Position numbers and translations under genes: made by a program
Shown: piece after piece, positions 42,211 through 53,814 of the stretch
How the letters are laid out: the number at the start of each line of letters is the position of its first letter
Numbering within the stretch: the first letter of the stretch is position 1
The notes under the pieces: model-generated
The model's input: the letters and a program-made list of their open reading frames with translations, nothing else
Told to the model about the DNA's origin: nothing
Database searches by the model: none
From: Zarea fungicola
Lineage: Eukaryota > Ascomycota > Sordariomycetes > Hypocreales > Cordycipitaceae
DNA length: 64,000 nt
Direction: 5' to 3'
NCBI GenBank assembly: GCA_900169235.1
Contig: FWCC01000106.1
Span: 1 to 64,000, forward strand

Positions 42211-44945
42211 TTTTGCTTCCCCGAAAATCGGTTGATCGGTAAGGTCGGCGTGAGTATGCTGCAGTTTAACCTTTGCTTGCTGAAGTCGATGTACCTATTT
42301 TACTCTTCCAAGGAGTAGCTCAACGCCAGTTTATATAGAAGACTGCACACAGTATAAGCAAATACAAAATTGTAGAGAAATACAAGGTAACAAAACACCA
42401 ATGGCTTAACAAAGAAGTTCAAAGACATGGTTGTTGCGATGAATCCGTCTTTGTCGTCTAGAGGCAGTTCCAAAGCCATTATCTTTGAACCTGTAGCAAC
42501 ATCTGCTCAACTCAAGGCCTCCTGCCTCTCAGCGATGGCCGTTCAAAGAAGTTGAAGACACTCTTCAATTGCGCATTTGAATTTAAAGTCGCAAATTTAC
42601 TGACAATTTAAGTGTCTTTTTTAATACAAAAATGCAGGCGCAGTCTCGTCAAGGACGTATTTCAACAAGAGGCAGACCGAGCCCACCAACATATACATTA
42701 AGAAGCCCACGACCTAGCCGCTAGCTCGGTCAGCCCGGACCTTACAGGCAACGAGCCAGCAGCTACATGAGGATATCATGATTTAAATCAACCAGACACT
42801 CAAAACAGGCAAGGCAAAGGTTCCAATAATCCTTTAACATTATAGTCTTCAAATATAGGCATATTCCCTACCTAACTATATTTTCCATACAAAACAAAGC
42901 GCATACTTAGCCTACACTTGAATCTACACACCATATAAACCAACGTAAAGGCCATGCCGCTTAAATGGGTTAAAGTAACACACTATCTATCCCGCAGGGT
43001 GGTGCGACACTACCAGCCACACACAACTGCCGAATATACAATAAGAAGGCCTATAAATAAATGTAGATATTCCTAGCTAGATTATTTCTTTTATAGAGGA
43101 ATAAGGAATATAATTTTATATTTATTTACACTTATGCTTTTTCTTTTTGTTGTGCAGTGAGCTTTGCTACCACTAATTATATGACCTTCAATTCCACTAT
43201 AACACTATCTACCAAACGTTTCTCGCTATTTAGGCGATCCCTAGATGCCCACCTTTTAGAGCTTCTTTCTATCCTAGCCTTAATCTCACTAAGCCACCTC
43301 TATTTTAAGCCAACAGTTAAGAAGACAGGCAGGTTGAATTGGATTCTATTGCTACGGATAGGCACTGTTCAGGCAGGTCAGGCTCTACTTACAAGACGTA
43401 GCTCGAAGAGCTAGGAGGGAACAGGACAAGAGGCGGCTGTGATTGTACTGCTATGAGAAAGCTGGTGTTTGAGACGGGTGGTGTGATGGCCCTGGAAGCA
43501 CGGCTGGCGTTGAAAGCCACGGCATTTTTACCACACCCCGCGCAACATCCAACTAACTAAGTTTTGGTTAGCACTGAGCGCCACGGACGTGATGGGTTTA
43601 GTTCAACTAGTTACGACTCTACCACACTGGCTTGTTTGTTAGCCTGGAAAACGTCCGTCAGTAAATAAGTTGAAGACAGGCCGGTGCTGTATTAGGAGAT
43701 TAAGTCTCCACTAAGTTACAAGGTAAAATCCAAGTAGAATATGCGAACGACCGATGGAGTCTTGACAGGTCACAAATGAAGATGGAATGCAGCTATAAAA
43801 GCCTTTCTGGCAGTTCCGGTAATGCACGTAGTGATTGTAACAGCTGTATGTAGGCACGCTGTAGGCCGCTTACTTGATCCGTGAATAACTTTAACTCCAA
43901 ATAACACTTTTTACGGAATCAAATCGTTGTAAAGACAAGCTAGCTACTTCTATCAACAATTTGGCTTTATTATCAGTCACCCTGCTGTTCTTATGACTAA
44001 TATTGGAAATAGGAAGCTTAAAGGAGGGGTAAGCCTAACTGGCATGTGGCACAGGGGGCTGAGTTTCCGGCGATCCTAGCTGACAACGGTGCGGCCCGTA
44101 CGACCATTTTCAAAACGGGTTGGCCATGGTCGGGGTCTATCGTCCGCCACCAGAGACGTTGGCCAGGAAGAAACATAGTCTACACTCAGTGGAACAGGGA
44201 CAGCACAGTTGAGGCTAGGGTAGCTCAGTGACCAAAACAGAGGGATATGTCGGTCCTTCACTAGTACGTTAGGCTCGGTGGCTGTACCTTTGGCGCAGAA
44301 TTGAGCTGGATACAACGGCGGAGTACCTGGAGTTAATTCCGCTCTGGTTGGATGAGAACCACTTATAGGCTCGCAGGTAACAGCCTCGCTACATCTGCAT
44401 ATATTGCCTGGAAGCGCCGTGGCTTTTTCCTCTGCATCACTCCGCTGGAAAAGTGTATGAGCCCAAGCAACGTGTGCCCCAAGGAGCAGCGGAAAAACGT
44501 ACGAGGCATTTCATCCAACGAATAAGGCGTCTAAGAAAGAGTACCACGTTTTCGTATGGAATAGCCTACAGCTGCCCAATATAAGGGAAACTTCCATGTT
44601 TTCCCTTATACAGACACTGATAAATCACTTTCTAAACGGAGCACTATGCTGTATGAGCCAGGGTGGGCTCAGCAACCCGTTTGCTCGTCAACTGTAGATG
44701 CCTAAGACAGAGAGGTCTGGGATAAACAGGATAATAGATTGCATGCCCCTGTCTCCATGCTCTATGGACCATAGCCTACCTCGCAATACGCTCCATGCAA
44801 CCTGTTACTTTATTCATTCTATTTCCGGCGCTTTTTCCCATGGCTTATCTATCATTCTTTTCCCTCCATCAACTCAAATTTCTCTACACATACAGTTTGC
44901 AGATACTTGTAGCTCCCATGTGCCTGGGTAGATTGGCTTGCGGCG
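42211..44945. other. Gene-poor stretch, possible degraded mobile-element DNA
   Basis: About 2.7 kb without a convincing gene. Part of it (42850-43150) is very AT-rich with repeated CTATA- and TTTATA-like strings; the rest is mixed. A short frame at 44046-44231 reads like a broken coding fragment but matches no family I know. I found neither long terminal repeats nor terminal inverted repeats by eye. Repeat-induced mutation of an old element is a possibility, not an observation. Confidence 0.35.
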
Positions 44946-47900
44946 ATGACAAAGTACTGGATCGTGGTCTTCGGCATCCTTGCGCCAGTCGGCGTTCACG
45001 CCGGCAGCCTGGACGATTTTTCCAACAACTTGGCCACCGACCTCGGTCCTCTTCTTGTCCTTTTCGGTGAGGCCATGACCAAGCAGTACCTAAGCGAATG
45101 CACATCTTTCCTGGATTACCTCATCTTTGCATTGGCCCCAATTGGTATCCTGACCGCAATGACATCCGCGATTCGCGTCTGCGGATACCCAGCTCTTCGT
45201 GCTTTCATTGGTAGAGCACAGGAAGGTCAGGGTGCCGTCGAGGCAGAGCTGTGCACCTCCACAAGCCGCGACGTGTGCGAACTGTACAATAGAGGTGGTA
45301 TTACGCGAGTCCTTGGACGTCCATACATTCTCGAGCTCGTTTACATACTCGGCGGCAAGGACAACAGAAGTACAGCTGGCTTACATTTATTTAATGACTA
45401 CCTCCAATCCGACCAACACAATCAGCTGTGGAACAGAGTCAACCCCTCCAAGTCGCGCCAGACCGCACCAGACGACGACCGCAACGACAATAATGGGTTT
45501 GCTCCACACCCAAACATCTCGCTCAATGCCGGCATCGTGAAGCGCCCAGACTGGGTATTCGGAGTGGTGGCTGTCACGGGGATCCTCCTTCAAGGTGGTC
45601 TCATTGCTCTCGCAACTGTTGGGGCATGGAAGCTTGACTGGACCGTCAAGGACACAGAAAATCCTTCGTCCAGTAATTACGCACCCATAATGTATGTTGC
45701 AGGCACCGTCATAATGGCCGTCGGTATATGTGGCTGTGCTGCGGTTATCGGTCAGAGCACGGACGAGATTGAATACAGACGGGTACCGGTGCAACCAAAA
45801 GAGCGACATGAGCCCCTGGTGCGCCGCTTTTGGCTGCAGCCTGGCCCTCAGGATATCGGGGAACAATTCTTTGACCCGTTTGCGCACGCAGAAGACACAA
45901 GAAAGCCATTGCTCGTCTGGATATCCTCAACTAAGAACTTTGACGACAAATTCCAGCGTCAATGCATCATTGCTGTTTTAGCCACGCTGATTGGCTATAT
46001 TATGCAGTTCATTGGCCTGCGAGGCATGAGGGCTTGGTTGTCCATTGCGCAACTTGCTGTCTGCGTTGTGATGAGCATGGCTCGCGGAGCACTTCGCGCA
46101 CAACGAGTCAGCCACAGTGACAACCTGCTTGGAGCAATGCCAGATCTGGTCGCCGGTCACGAACTTGACTGGATGACCTTTAAGATATTGGAGAATAAAA
46201 CTCCAGTATGGCACATTACTGGCAAGTATGAGAAGGCTATAGTGGGGGCTGCGGACAGCGATACTTCCAAACAATCAGCAATATCCTCCAATCTGGACAC
46301 CATTTCGGGTGGAGAACTGAATTTTTTTCCGCCGACGAATGATAATCCTGGTACTTGTAGCAGGCCTTCATCGCCCCTGGGTATCAAAGAGAGTCTTAAT
46401 CACGCCATGCCCACGACACATCAGGTGGCCAATAAAGCTCGGGCCAGCTGCGAAGACTTTCTTCGAATTCGAGTTCGCCTTGCACAATTGACTGGCCACC
46501 TTCCTTTGGGCAGGGCTGATGACGGGCACCAAAAGTGGAAGGACGAATTCGTCAAAGTCCGCAGTAAGGCTATAAAAGTCTCAGCCGCCATTTGCCAGGT
46601 AGCGGAAAAGCTCTTTACCGAGCAGATTCCCAAGAATGACGTTACGCTTCGTATTATTGGAACAACGGCTCCTAATACTACTAAGAAAAACGAAGTAATT
46701 GAGATTACTCTCAGACCACCGCCTGATGAGACTCTCGGTGGTTGGCAAATTGACTCCGCCCGGGTGGAGGCAATCCTGGGACTTTCAATGTGGTCTTTGA
46801 TCTCCAGTGGCCATAAGTCTGGGGATATACCTTCCCACACTGAGACAGTCCCGACTATGGGAATCATTTCAGTTGCCCGTATGGGCCATGAGTTTTCCGA
46901 CAAACAGCAAGAAATGGATCTTTGGCTTGGTTCTCGGAACGTGATGCTCAAGGAAGCCACCCTTGAACTTAACTTGGCAGCCAGTCATGGCATTTTCGAC
47001 CTGTGGGAGAACCCAAAACTGGTGATTCGGAACCGGCAACCTCCAACATTTGGCCAGACAGGCCAAGGCGTTTCGAGGGAAAATGCGGGTTCTGGAAATG
47101 AAAACGTGAGTATTTTGGCGAGCGGCAATGAAGCAGTTGCAAACGAAGGAGAGGATCAGCCTAGAAGACGGTTAAGTAATGCTGGAACCGAGAGCATCGG
47201 CGCGACAAGAGCTTTTGGCAATGGCACCCGAAGACGGGGCAACATTGAGGACTTGGGAGAGGCGAGAGGTAATATCTGGACCTTGGCAAGTTCAGATACG
47301 TCCAAACAGACGTATCCTGGAAAGCGGCTTTGCGGCTGGAATGCCGTATACGAGGCACTTGACAGTGACTTGACACCGACAACAAGCTCTGAAGGAGATA
47401 GATACCGAATCCAGACATTCGAGTGTACTGGGTCGCTATTGGACATTTGTTGTCGTGAACTCTTCTCTGCGCTGGCAGCATCGCTTACGAGTCTTAGCCA
47501 TGTCGTTGCGCCAACGTTTGATACCAAGGATGGCAGTGGCAACATCCTGCTGGAGAGTGAGACGGTCACTATTCTCACAACCGCATGCACAGACAACGCT
47601 TTGGGATCTCACAGTGAGGCGGTGTTGAGCGTCATAACAGCGTTGGGGAAACAACTTCAAACTCCAAATGATGAAGAAATGCTATCCACAATCATTGCAA
47701 AGGCTGACACCTACCGTCGAGACAATGAGTGGCAGAGGGCGGAAAATTTATTACGTTGGGCGTGCGATTATTACTCCTCTGCCCATGGACAATATGGTCT
47801 TCCAACGGGCACCAGGAGCAGGCTATTTGAAAAGGCGCTGCTCACAACTGGAGAATTCTACCTTTGGGCGTATAGAGAAATTTTTACCGCCAAGATGAAG

Positions 47901-49400
47901 GGTTTTGCAGGACTGGGCATTGATTGGATGCACCGAAAGTTTGAAAGACCGATCCGGGATCGCTCAGGGACGACTGACATTTTGCAACGTTATAGAGAGG
48001 TGCAGACTCACATGGTACTGGTGTGCAGTTCATCCAACGAAGAGCTACGGGCTGAATTGAGAATGAAAATGGAGGAACAGAACCGAGCGCAGACATTATA
48101 CTATCTATGTCGAATCCGTGACTTTCGACTTCACCCCTTTGAGCCTGCTTTCACTCTAGCTGTTCGTCATGGCTGGACCGAAGCGGTAGCGGCCATGCTG
48201 GAGATGGGCGCCAGCATCGACAGCTACGACAGTCTTGGACGAACGGCAGTGTCCTACTGCGCGGAACTCGGCTATGATCTGAAACCATACATTGATGGAG
48301 GCGCCGACGTCAACGAGGGCGCCTCCACCGGAGAAATGCCGCTTCACATTGCCGTTCGGAGGGGGAATGAGGAGGCGGTCAAGCTCCTCATTCGGGCTGG
48401 GGCTAGTGTCCGGGCCAGGACAAATAATGAAGATGACGCCGAAACGCCACTTCATTATGTTGCTCGTTACGGACACGCCGCGATGGTAGCACCCCTCCTC
48501 GAGTCAGGGGCTCGGGTGCACGATAAAACGATAAGTGGATTTAAACCGCTTCATATTGCCGCTCAATACGGGAGTGTAGAAGTGGCAAGGAAACTTATCG
48601 CCAACGGTGCCTTCGTACTAGAACCAACTCCCGGATCCAATACGGTACTTCACTTGGCTGCTGAACATGGTCAGGAGGCAATGGTAAAGTTTCTTATCGA
48701 CGAGCAAGCCGATGTACACGCGAGAGACGCACATCGCCTTACGCCGCTTTTTCCCGCTGCCAAATATGGACACGAGGCAGTAACAAGACTGCTCCTCGAA
48801 AATGGCGCCAATGTGCACGCGAGAACTCGCCTTGACAACACGTCGCTTCACTGGACAGGTCAATATGGGCATGAGGCTGTGGCAAGACTCCTCATTGAGC
48901 AGGGCCATGCTGACCTGAATGCAAAGAATAAGGATGGTTTCACGTCGCTTCACTATGCCGCTAGGAATGGACATGAGTCTATGGTGAAGCTTTTTGTCCA
49001 AGAGCATGCCGACGTGCAGGCGAGGAACAACGACGGCTACACAGCATTGCACTATGCCGCTAGGTATGGGCATGAGGCCATTGTGAAGCACTTACTCGAC
49101 AACGGTGCCAAAGTCGGCGACAGGAATACGTACGGGTATACACCACTCCACTATGCCGCGAGGGTTTCACATGAAGCCGTACAAGAGCTCCGTCAAGATG
49201 GCGCTCTAAAAATGATTATTGATGCGGTGAAGGCAAGTTATGAGGCTACACAAAAGCTTCTCAAAAATGCTGGCGCGGACATGCACGAGAAGGCCAATAA
49301 TGGCAACACGCCAGAGCAGCTAGCCAAAGGGCTTGGATCAGGCACCGGAAGTAGCACAGACTTGGACAAAGAGACCGACCTCGGTGGTTGGAAAAAGTGA
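44946..49400 (+). CDS. Large membrane protein with C-terminal ankyrin repeats
   Basis: A single exon of 1484 codons. The N-terminus has a signal-like stretch (YWIVVFGILAPVGVHA) and then about five membrane helices up to residue 380, with a conserved-looking loop containing RAFIGRAQEGQG and ILELVYILGG. A long soluble middle (380 to about 1065) has no recognised domain and no Walker motifs. Residues 1066 to about 1455 hold about eleven ankyrin repeats of about 33 residues, for example TPLHYVARYGH and TALHYAARYGHEAIV. Proteins of this layout occur widely in filamentous ascomycetes but have no assigned function to my knowledge. The gene stands next to the gene-poor stretch and has no introns, unlike its neighbours. 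It might take part in recognition or signalling; that is inference. Confidence 0.85.
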   Translation: MTKYWIVVFGILAPVGVHAGSLDDFSNNLATDLGPLLVLFGEAMTKQYLSECTSFLDYLIFALAPIGILTAMTSAIRVCGYPALRAFIGRAQEGQGAVEAELCTSTSRDVCELYNRGGITRVLGRPYILELVYILGGKDNRSTAGLHLFNDYLQSDQHNQLWNRVNPSKSRQTAPDDDRNDNNGFAPHPNISLNAGIVKRPDWVFGVVAVTGILLQGGLIALATVGAWKLDWTVKDTENPSSSNYAPIMYVAGTVIMAVGICGCAAVIGQSTDEIEYRRVPVQPKERHEPLVRRFWLQPGPQDIGEQFFDPFAHAEDTRKPLLVWISSTKNFDDKFQRQCIIAVLATLIGYIMQFIGLRGMRAWLSIAQLAVCVVMSMARGALRAQRVSHSDNLLGAMPDLVAGHELDWMTFKILENKTPVWHITGKYEKAIVGAADSDTSKQSAISSNLDTISGGELNFFPPTNDNPGTCSRPSSPLGIKESLNHAMPTTHQVANKARASCEDFLRIRVRLAQLTGHLPLGRADDGHQKWKDEFVKVRSKAIKVSAAICQVAEKLFTEQIPKNDVTLRIIGTTAPNTTKKNEVIEITLRPPPDETLGGWQIDSARVEAILGLSMWSLISSGHKSGDIPSHTETVPTMGIISVARMGHEFSDKQQEMDLWLGSRNVMLKEATLELNLAASHGIFDLWENPKLVIRNRQPPTFGQTGQGVSRENAGSGNENVSILASGNEAVANEGEDQPRRRLSNAGTESIGATRAFGNGTRRRGNIEDLGEARGNIWTLASSDTSKQTYPGKRLCGWNAVYEALDSDLTPTTSSEGDRYRIQTFECTGSLLDICCRELFSALAASLTSLSHVVAPTFDTKDGSGNILLESETVTILTTACTDNALGSHSEAVLSVITALGKQLQTPNDEEMLSTIIAKADTYRRDNEWQRAENLLRWACDYYSSAHGQYGLPTGTRSRLFEKALLTTGEFYLWAYREIFTAKMKGFAGLGIDWMHRKFERPIRDRSGTTDILQRYREVQTHMVLVCSSSNEELRAELRMKMEEQNRAQTLYYLCRIRDFRLHPFEPAFTLAVRHGWTEAVAAMLEMGASIDSYDSLGRTAVSYCAELGYDLKPYIDGGADVNEGASTGEMPLHIAVRRGNEEAVKLLIRAGASVRARTNNEDDAETPLHYVARYGHAAMVAPLLESGARVHDKTISGFKPLHIAAQYGSVEVARKLIANGAFVLEPTPGSNTVLHLAAEHGQEAMVKFLIDEQADVHARDAHRLTPLFPAAKYGHEAVTRLLLENGANVHARTRLDNTSLHWTGQYGHEAVARLLIEQGHADLNAKNKDGFTSLHYAARNGHESMVKLFVQEHADVQARNNDGYTALHYAARYGHEAIVKHLLDNGAKVGDRNTYGYTPLHYAARVSHEAVQELRQDGALKMIIDAVKASYEATQKLLKNAGADMHEKANNGNTPEQLAKGLGSGTGSSTDLDKETDLGGWKK

Positions 49401-49549
49401 TACTATCAAAACTTATTTAATCAGTATAAATGTAAAATACCAGGAGCAAAACTCCTACTGCTTGTAATGCCTGACCGGATTGCATATGATAGAAAAAAGA
49501 ATCCGGGATTTTTTTCATCATGTTTTGCGAAAGGGGCGCTATTATACAA

Positions 49550-50077
49550 TCAGCTAGATTTTAACTTGTCGCTCTGCGAATCTAGCAGCTTCCGGGCCAT
49601 CTCCCAGAGTTCGGCTTCCATATCTCTTTCAACCTTTGTGCTGCTGCTGTTGAGCCACCCCACGTCCAAATTCCCAACGGCGCCCAGCCCATTGGGCTTG
49701 AGGGATGCTTTGTTTGGCGCATTTGGATCCCCACGCGACAAGTTGTTGAGGTTGACAATGCCAGCTTCTTCCAACGCCATAATCTGCCGCTTCATGCGGA
49801 CGTCAATATCATGCAGCGCTGTCAAGAAGGCATGTGTTGACTGCTGAAAGGCGTCCTTGGCTGCAGCGGCATCGACTTTGGGCTCTGATGCATCAGGAGA
49901 CGGGTTGGATGATGATGGTGTTGTTAGCGAGTTGAGTGCAGTTGCAGCGTGGCTCATGAGCTGCACGGCAGATTTGTCAATGGCGTTGAGCTGGCCAATA
50001 TTCTCTTGGATAGAGAATGGCTCATGGATATTCACCGATGGCCCATCCCCCATGGCGATATCATTCGGCGATGCCAT
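49550..50077 (-). CDS. MED11: Mediator complex subunit 11
   Basis: A single exon of 175 residues, starting at the ATG at 50077. The core has FSIQENIGQLNAIDKSAVQLM, then AFLTALHDIDVRMKRQI and MALEEAGIV, the two helices of the Med11 head-module fold. The frame continues upstream to 50152, but the Met at 50077 is the natural start because the added residues are not protein-like. Med11 pairs with Med22 in the Mediator head and helps place RNA polymerase II and TFIIH at promoters. The tail faces the ankyrin gene. Confidence 0.88.
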   Translation of the reverse strand: MASPNDIAMGDGPSVNIHEPFSIQENIGQLNAIDKSAVQLMSHAATALNSLTTPSSSNPSPDASEPKVDAAAAKDAFQQSTHAFLTALHDIDVRMKRQIMALEEAGIVNLNNLSRGDPNAPNKASLKPNGLGAVGNLDVGWLNSSSTKVERDMEAELWEMARKLLDSQSDKLKSS

Positions 50078-50876
50078 GCTAGCTGTTGTTCTGCAGCGCG
50101 ATGGTGACTCTGAGTAAGTCTGACGGAGGGCAACAGTATACAAGAAATGCACCTATAATGGAGGAACCGATTGTGCGTGGGGAACCGCAAATTGTGAGAT
50201 AATGAGGTGTCAGGATTGTCTATCAGTAAATTCTGAGATAGTACATCGCAGCACTCGAGATTATAACCTTTTATCTGGTAGAATTGCAAAGGTAAAGTTG
50301 ATGAAGAATGTAACTTGCACCTGTCACGACGAAGTAGAAGTGCACGTGACGCGATTGTGATGTCCTTCACTGTACGGGCAGCACAGCCCTTGGCTCCTTT
50401 ACAAAAGTTAATTTTACTTTCTGAATGAAATGAAAATTATAAAAATTTTAACAAGTCAACTACAAAACGGAGTGGCATTGGCAACGAATCATTCAAAGAA
50501 CCATTTCATCTGGCCTGGTCGCGATTGGGGGAAATGTGGGGCTGAGATAGCTGGTGTCGCTTCCTGGCCTCAGTTCTTCCTTTCGCATAATTGTATCCAT
50601 GCGACAGCTGTGTACGCGCGCGTTGCATACGTACGCATGCGATCATCTCCAATCATCTCCACGACTGCTTCCACCACGAAATTTCCATCCAACGCGTGCG
50701 CCGTTCGTTGTGTGCCAGATTAATTGGGCGCCTCTCCCGTGCCCGCTGCCTTGGAGCCGCAGCTATTGTCGCAAGCGTTGCAGTCGCCGCCTCGCAATCG
50801 AGACCTTCTTGCACGCAGCTGAGGAGCGTTTGCAAATCCCCCGACACCCTCAGATTCACACTCACCCTCCGGAAGC
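50078..50876. promoter_or_regulatory. Divergent promoter region, MED11 / TAF5
   Basis: An 0.8-kb gap between opposing starts of two conserved transcription-factor genes. Only short frames; nothing else recognised. Confidence 0.5.
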
Positions 50877-53346
50877 ATGACACAGCAAACGCCAGTGCCC
50901 CCGCCGGTCTACGGCCAGCCAGCGCCGCCGCCCGCACCGCCGCCAGCAGCCGCTCCAGCAGCCCCATCAGCAGCAACTACGGCAGCTGGAGGTGCCATGT
51001 CAAACCAAAATCTCAACCAAATAGTGAGTGCTGAACGCTACAGTCCATTTGCAAGCGCGTCTACAACTACATCACGCACTTGGCCTACGTGTTGCATCCG
51101 CCAGACGCCAGAACGCGAGCGGCTTCAACCACCATGGCTTCCCAACGAGAACTACTTGCTAACTATGATCAAAAGGTTACAGATTATTTGCTGAAGAGAG
51201 GCTTTAATCGAACTGAAGAGATCTTTCGCCAAGAGTCCAAGCATCTCGGTACAGATGGAAAGCCTATTCTCCAACCCGCGACGTTGGGCCCCAAGAAATA
51301 TGGCAAAGCATACAGACTACTCAAGATGTGGGTTTTCAACAACCTCGATATTTACAAGGTGCGACGGTGTTACAAAATTCCGCTGTCAAGTGATGCAAGT
51401 CTAACAATAAACAGTTTGAGCTCTCCAAGCTTCTATGGCCAATCTTTGTCTACTCGTACATCGCCCTTGTTGAGAATGGATACACAGAAGAGGCTAAAAT
51501 CTACCTCAAAGACATGGGTCCGCAGTTTCAGACTGCTCATGCCGATGACCTCAAGACGTTTGCAACAGTCACGCTACCAGCACATGTTGCTCAGAATCCC
51601 GTCATCACGCTATACAAAAACAACAAGTACAGAATTCCGTTGAACCAGCATGCTACAGGAGACTTGTTCAACTTTCTTGAGCGTGAGTCCGAGCAGGGCG
51701 GAACTGTTATTCGTCAAATCTTGGTCAATTGCTGCCAGATTGACTCGACGTCGCGCGGTCCCATTACACCATTTAGCTTTGAGTCCGTTTTCCGTCGCGC
51801 AAAAAATATGGATATGGATGATATCGACACCAAGGAAGGCATACCGGGCATCAAGCTAGGCCTGTCAAATAAAGATGTGCTTGATCCTAGCGCCCCTTTG
51901 CAGCTCGGGCCGCTGCCCATGGATGCTGACTTGCGCGATGACGTGCGCGCAGAGCTTGAGGACGAAGAGAAGCGTAACCCCTCTGCGCCGGGGACAATGA
52001 CGCTACTTGAAGAATTTGACCAGAAAATCAAGCGCGAAGACAGCGCAGATGCCCCCAACCGAACCGATTTACCGCTTCCTCCATCGCGTCCACGAGATAT
52101 CATGCTAGAGATGCAAAAACTGCGCGAGAACAGGGACCGCTTCAAGATTGAAGGGCGGACTGGAGGTGTTGGCATCCCCATAAGTGCCTGCATGTTTACT
52201 TTCCACAACACGCTTGGTAGCATTGCATGCATGGACTTTTCGGACGATGGCCAGCTCGTTGCAGCAGGCACGTCTGAATCGTACATCAGGGTGTGGTCCT
52301 TGGATGGCAAGGCACTATCATCCATGAACGCACATGAGAAAGATGCCAAGTTCAACAGCCGAAAACTAATTGGCCACTCTGGCCCTGTGTATGATGTCTC
52401 ATTCTCCGACTCTGCAGCAGGCGTTCCGCAACGACTATTCGGTGACGAGGGCCAGGCAGGTGCCACAATAGACACAAAGCCAAAGCTGCTCCTCTCCTGC
52501 GCTGCCGACGGCCAGATCAGACTTTGGTCCCTGGAGTCGTGGTCTTGTCTCGCAGTATACAAGTCTCATGACGGCCCAGTCTACAGAGCCCAGTGGGGTC
52601 CGCACGGCCACTACTTCCTGAGCGGTGGCTACGACAAGGCTCTACGAGTATGGATGCAGGATCATGCCTCGCCCCAGAGACTCTTGGTCGGTCATGACAC
52701 TGCTCTTTCGGCTCTTGCCTGGCATCCCAATGGCATGTACGCATTTTCTGCCTCTGACGAAACAGACAAGTCCATTCGAATGTGGTCCGTCGTCACTGGT
52801 GGCTGCGTACGGGTGTTCCCTGGCCACACCGATTACATCAGTGCCCTCGAGTGTGCGCCGAATGGCAAGCTGCTCGCCAGCGCCGACATTGCTGGTAACA
52901 TCTTTTTCTGGGACATTGCCAAGGGCACACGTATCAAACGATCCCGAGGTCATGGCAAGGGTGGCATCTGGTCGCTCAGCTTCAGTGTTGAGTCCAATGT
53001 TCTTGCATCGGGCGGACAGGATGGTACCGTACGCCTCTGGGACGTGGAGTCGCCGGCCGATCCGCAAAAAGCAGCTCAGCAAGCCGGCCTTGATGCAAGC
53101 GTTATCGCTGGCGCGGATGCTCTGGCCACTGGCGCTCCAGACGCATCCAGGACGGCCGGTGGTGCGGCACAGCAAGGCGCGGCATCAGCTAACACGGCCA
53201 GTAGCTCCAAGAAGAAGAGCAAAGAAGTCATGATTACACCGGACCAGATTAGTGCGTTCCCGACGAAAAAGACGCCAGTTACCAAAGTCAAGTTTACGAG
53301 AATGAACCTTGTGGTGGTTGGAGGGTGCTACGAGCCTGAGCGATAA
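50877..53346 (+). CDS. TAF5: TFIID/SAGA subunit TAF5
   Basis: Exons 50877-51023, 51176-51358 and 51415-53346 give 753 residues. After a Pro/Ala-rich start, intron 1 joins NLNQI to [17 protein letters not shown], which is the LisH motif. The helical NTD2 domain follows ([23 protein letters not shown]), then an acidic linker and six or so WD40 repeats, for example LISHSGPVY-type strands and VRLWDVES near the end. TAF5 scaffolds TFIID and SAGA in the nucleus. The 152-nt intron 1 carries a GCTAAC branch site and is open to an alternative ATG (51080), which would misplace the LisH domain. The C-terminus after the last repeat has [11 protein letters not shown] and ends [18 protein letters not shown]. 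Confidence 0.93.
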
Positions 53347-53814
53347 AGGTTTATGTCTGCAACCAAAAGAAAGCAATCACTTTAATGCAATGGTATAGAG
53401 AGCGACGGCTGCCATGGGGGTTAGTGATAACAAAAAGCCATTGATGGCTTCTCACGAGGCGTTTGGACATTGGATATACTGTATTTTATCAGGGCAGGCA
53501 GGAAATGCAAGTTGACTATACCCTGAAATTGCATGCATAAATTTCAGATGATAAACAGAACGAATTGAGCCTAATTTTTTAAATTGGAAAATTAAAATCA
53601 TAGGACGATCGAAGAAAAATGCCCCGGTAGCCTATCGATGGATGATGCTAGATGGCGCACCACATGTGGAGTGGGGCAACGTAGACTGACGTTGATGCTT
53701 CCCCAGAGCTTGGATGCCTGCTTATTGCACCTCAGCCACTGACTTCAACACTTTTTCCCTCATCTTCTCCCACTCCTGCCGCAGACCAATCCCTCGCGGT
53801 TTTCATCGCTCATT
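53347..53814. other. Short intergenic region between TAF5 and VPS5
   Basis: Both genes are on the plus strand; the stretch holds a terminator and a promoter. Nothing else recognised. Confidence 0.5.

Noticed and set aside
51714..52562. 282-codon frame opposite TAF5
   Set aside because: Shadow of the TAF5 linker and WD40 region, Ser-rich with no domain.
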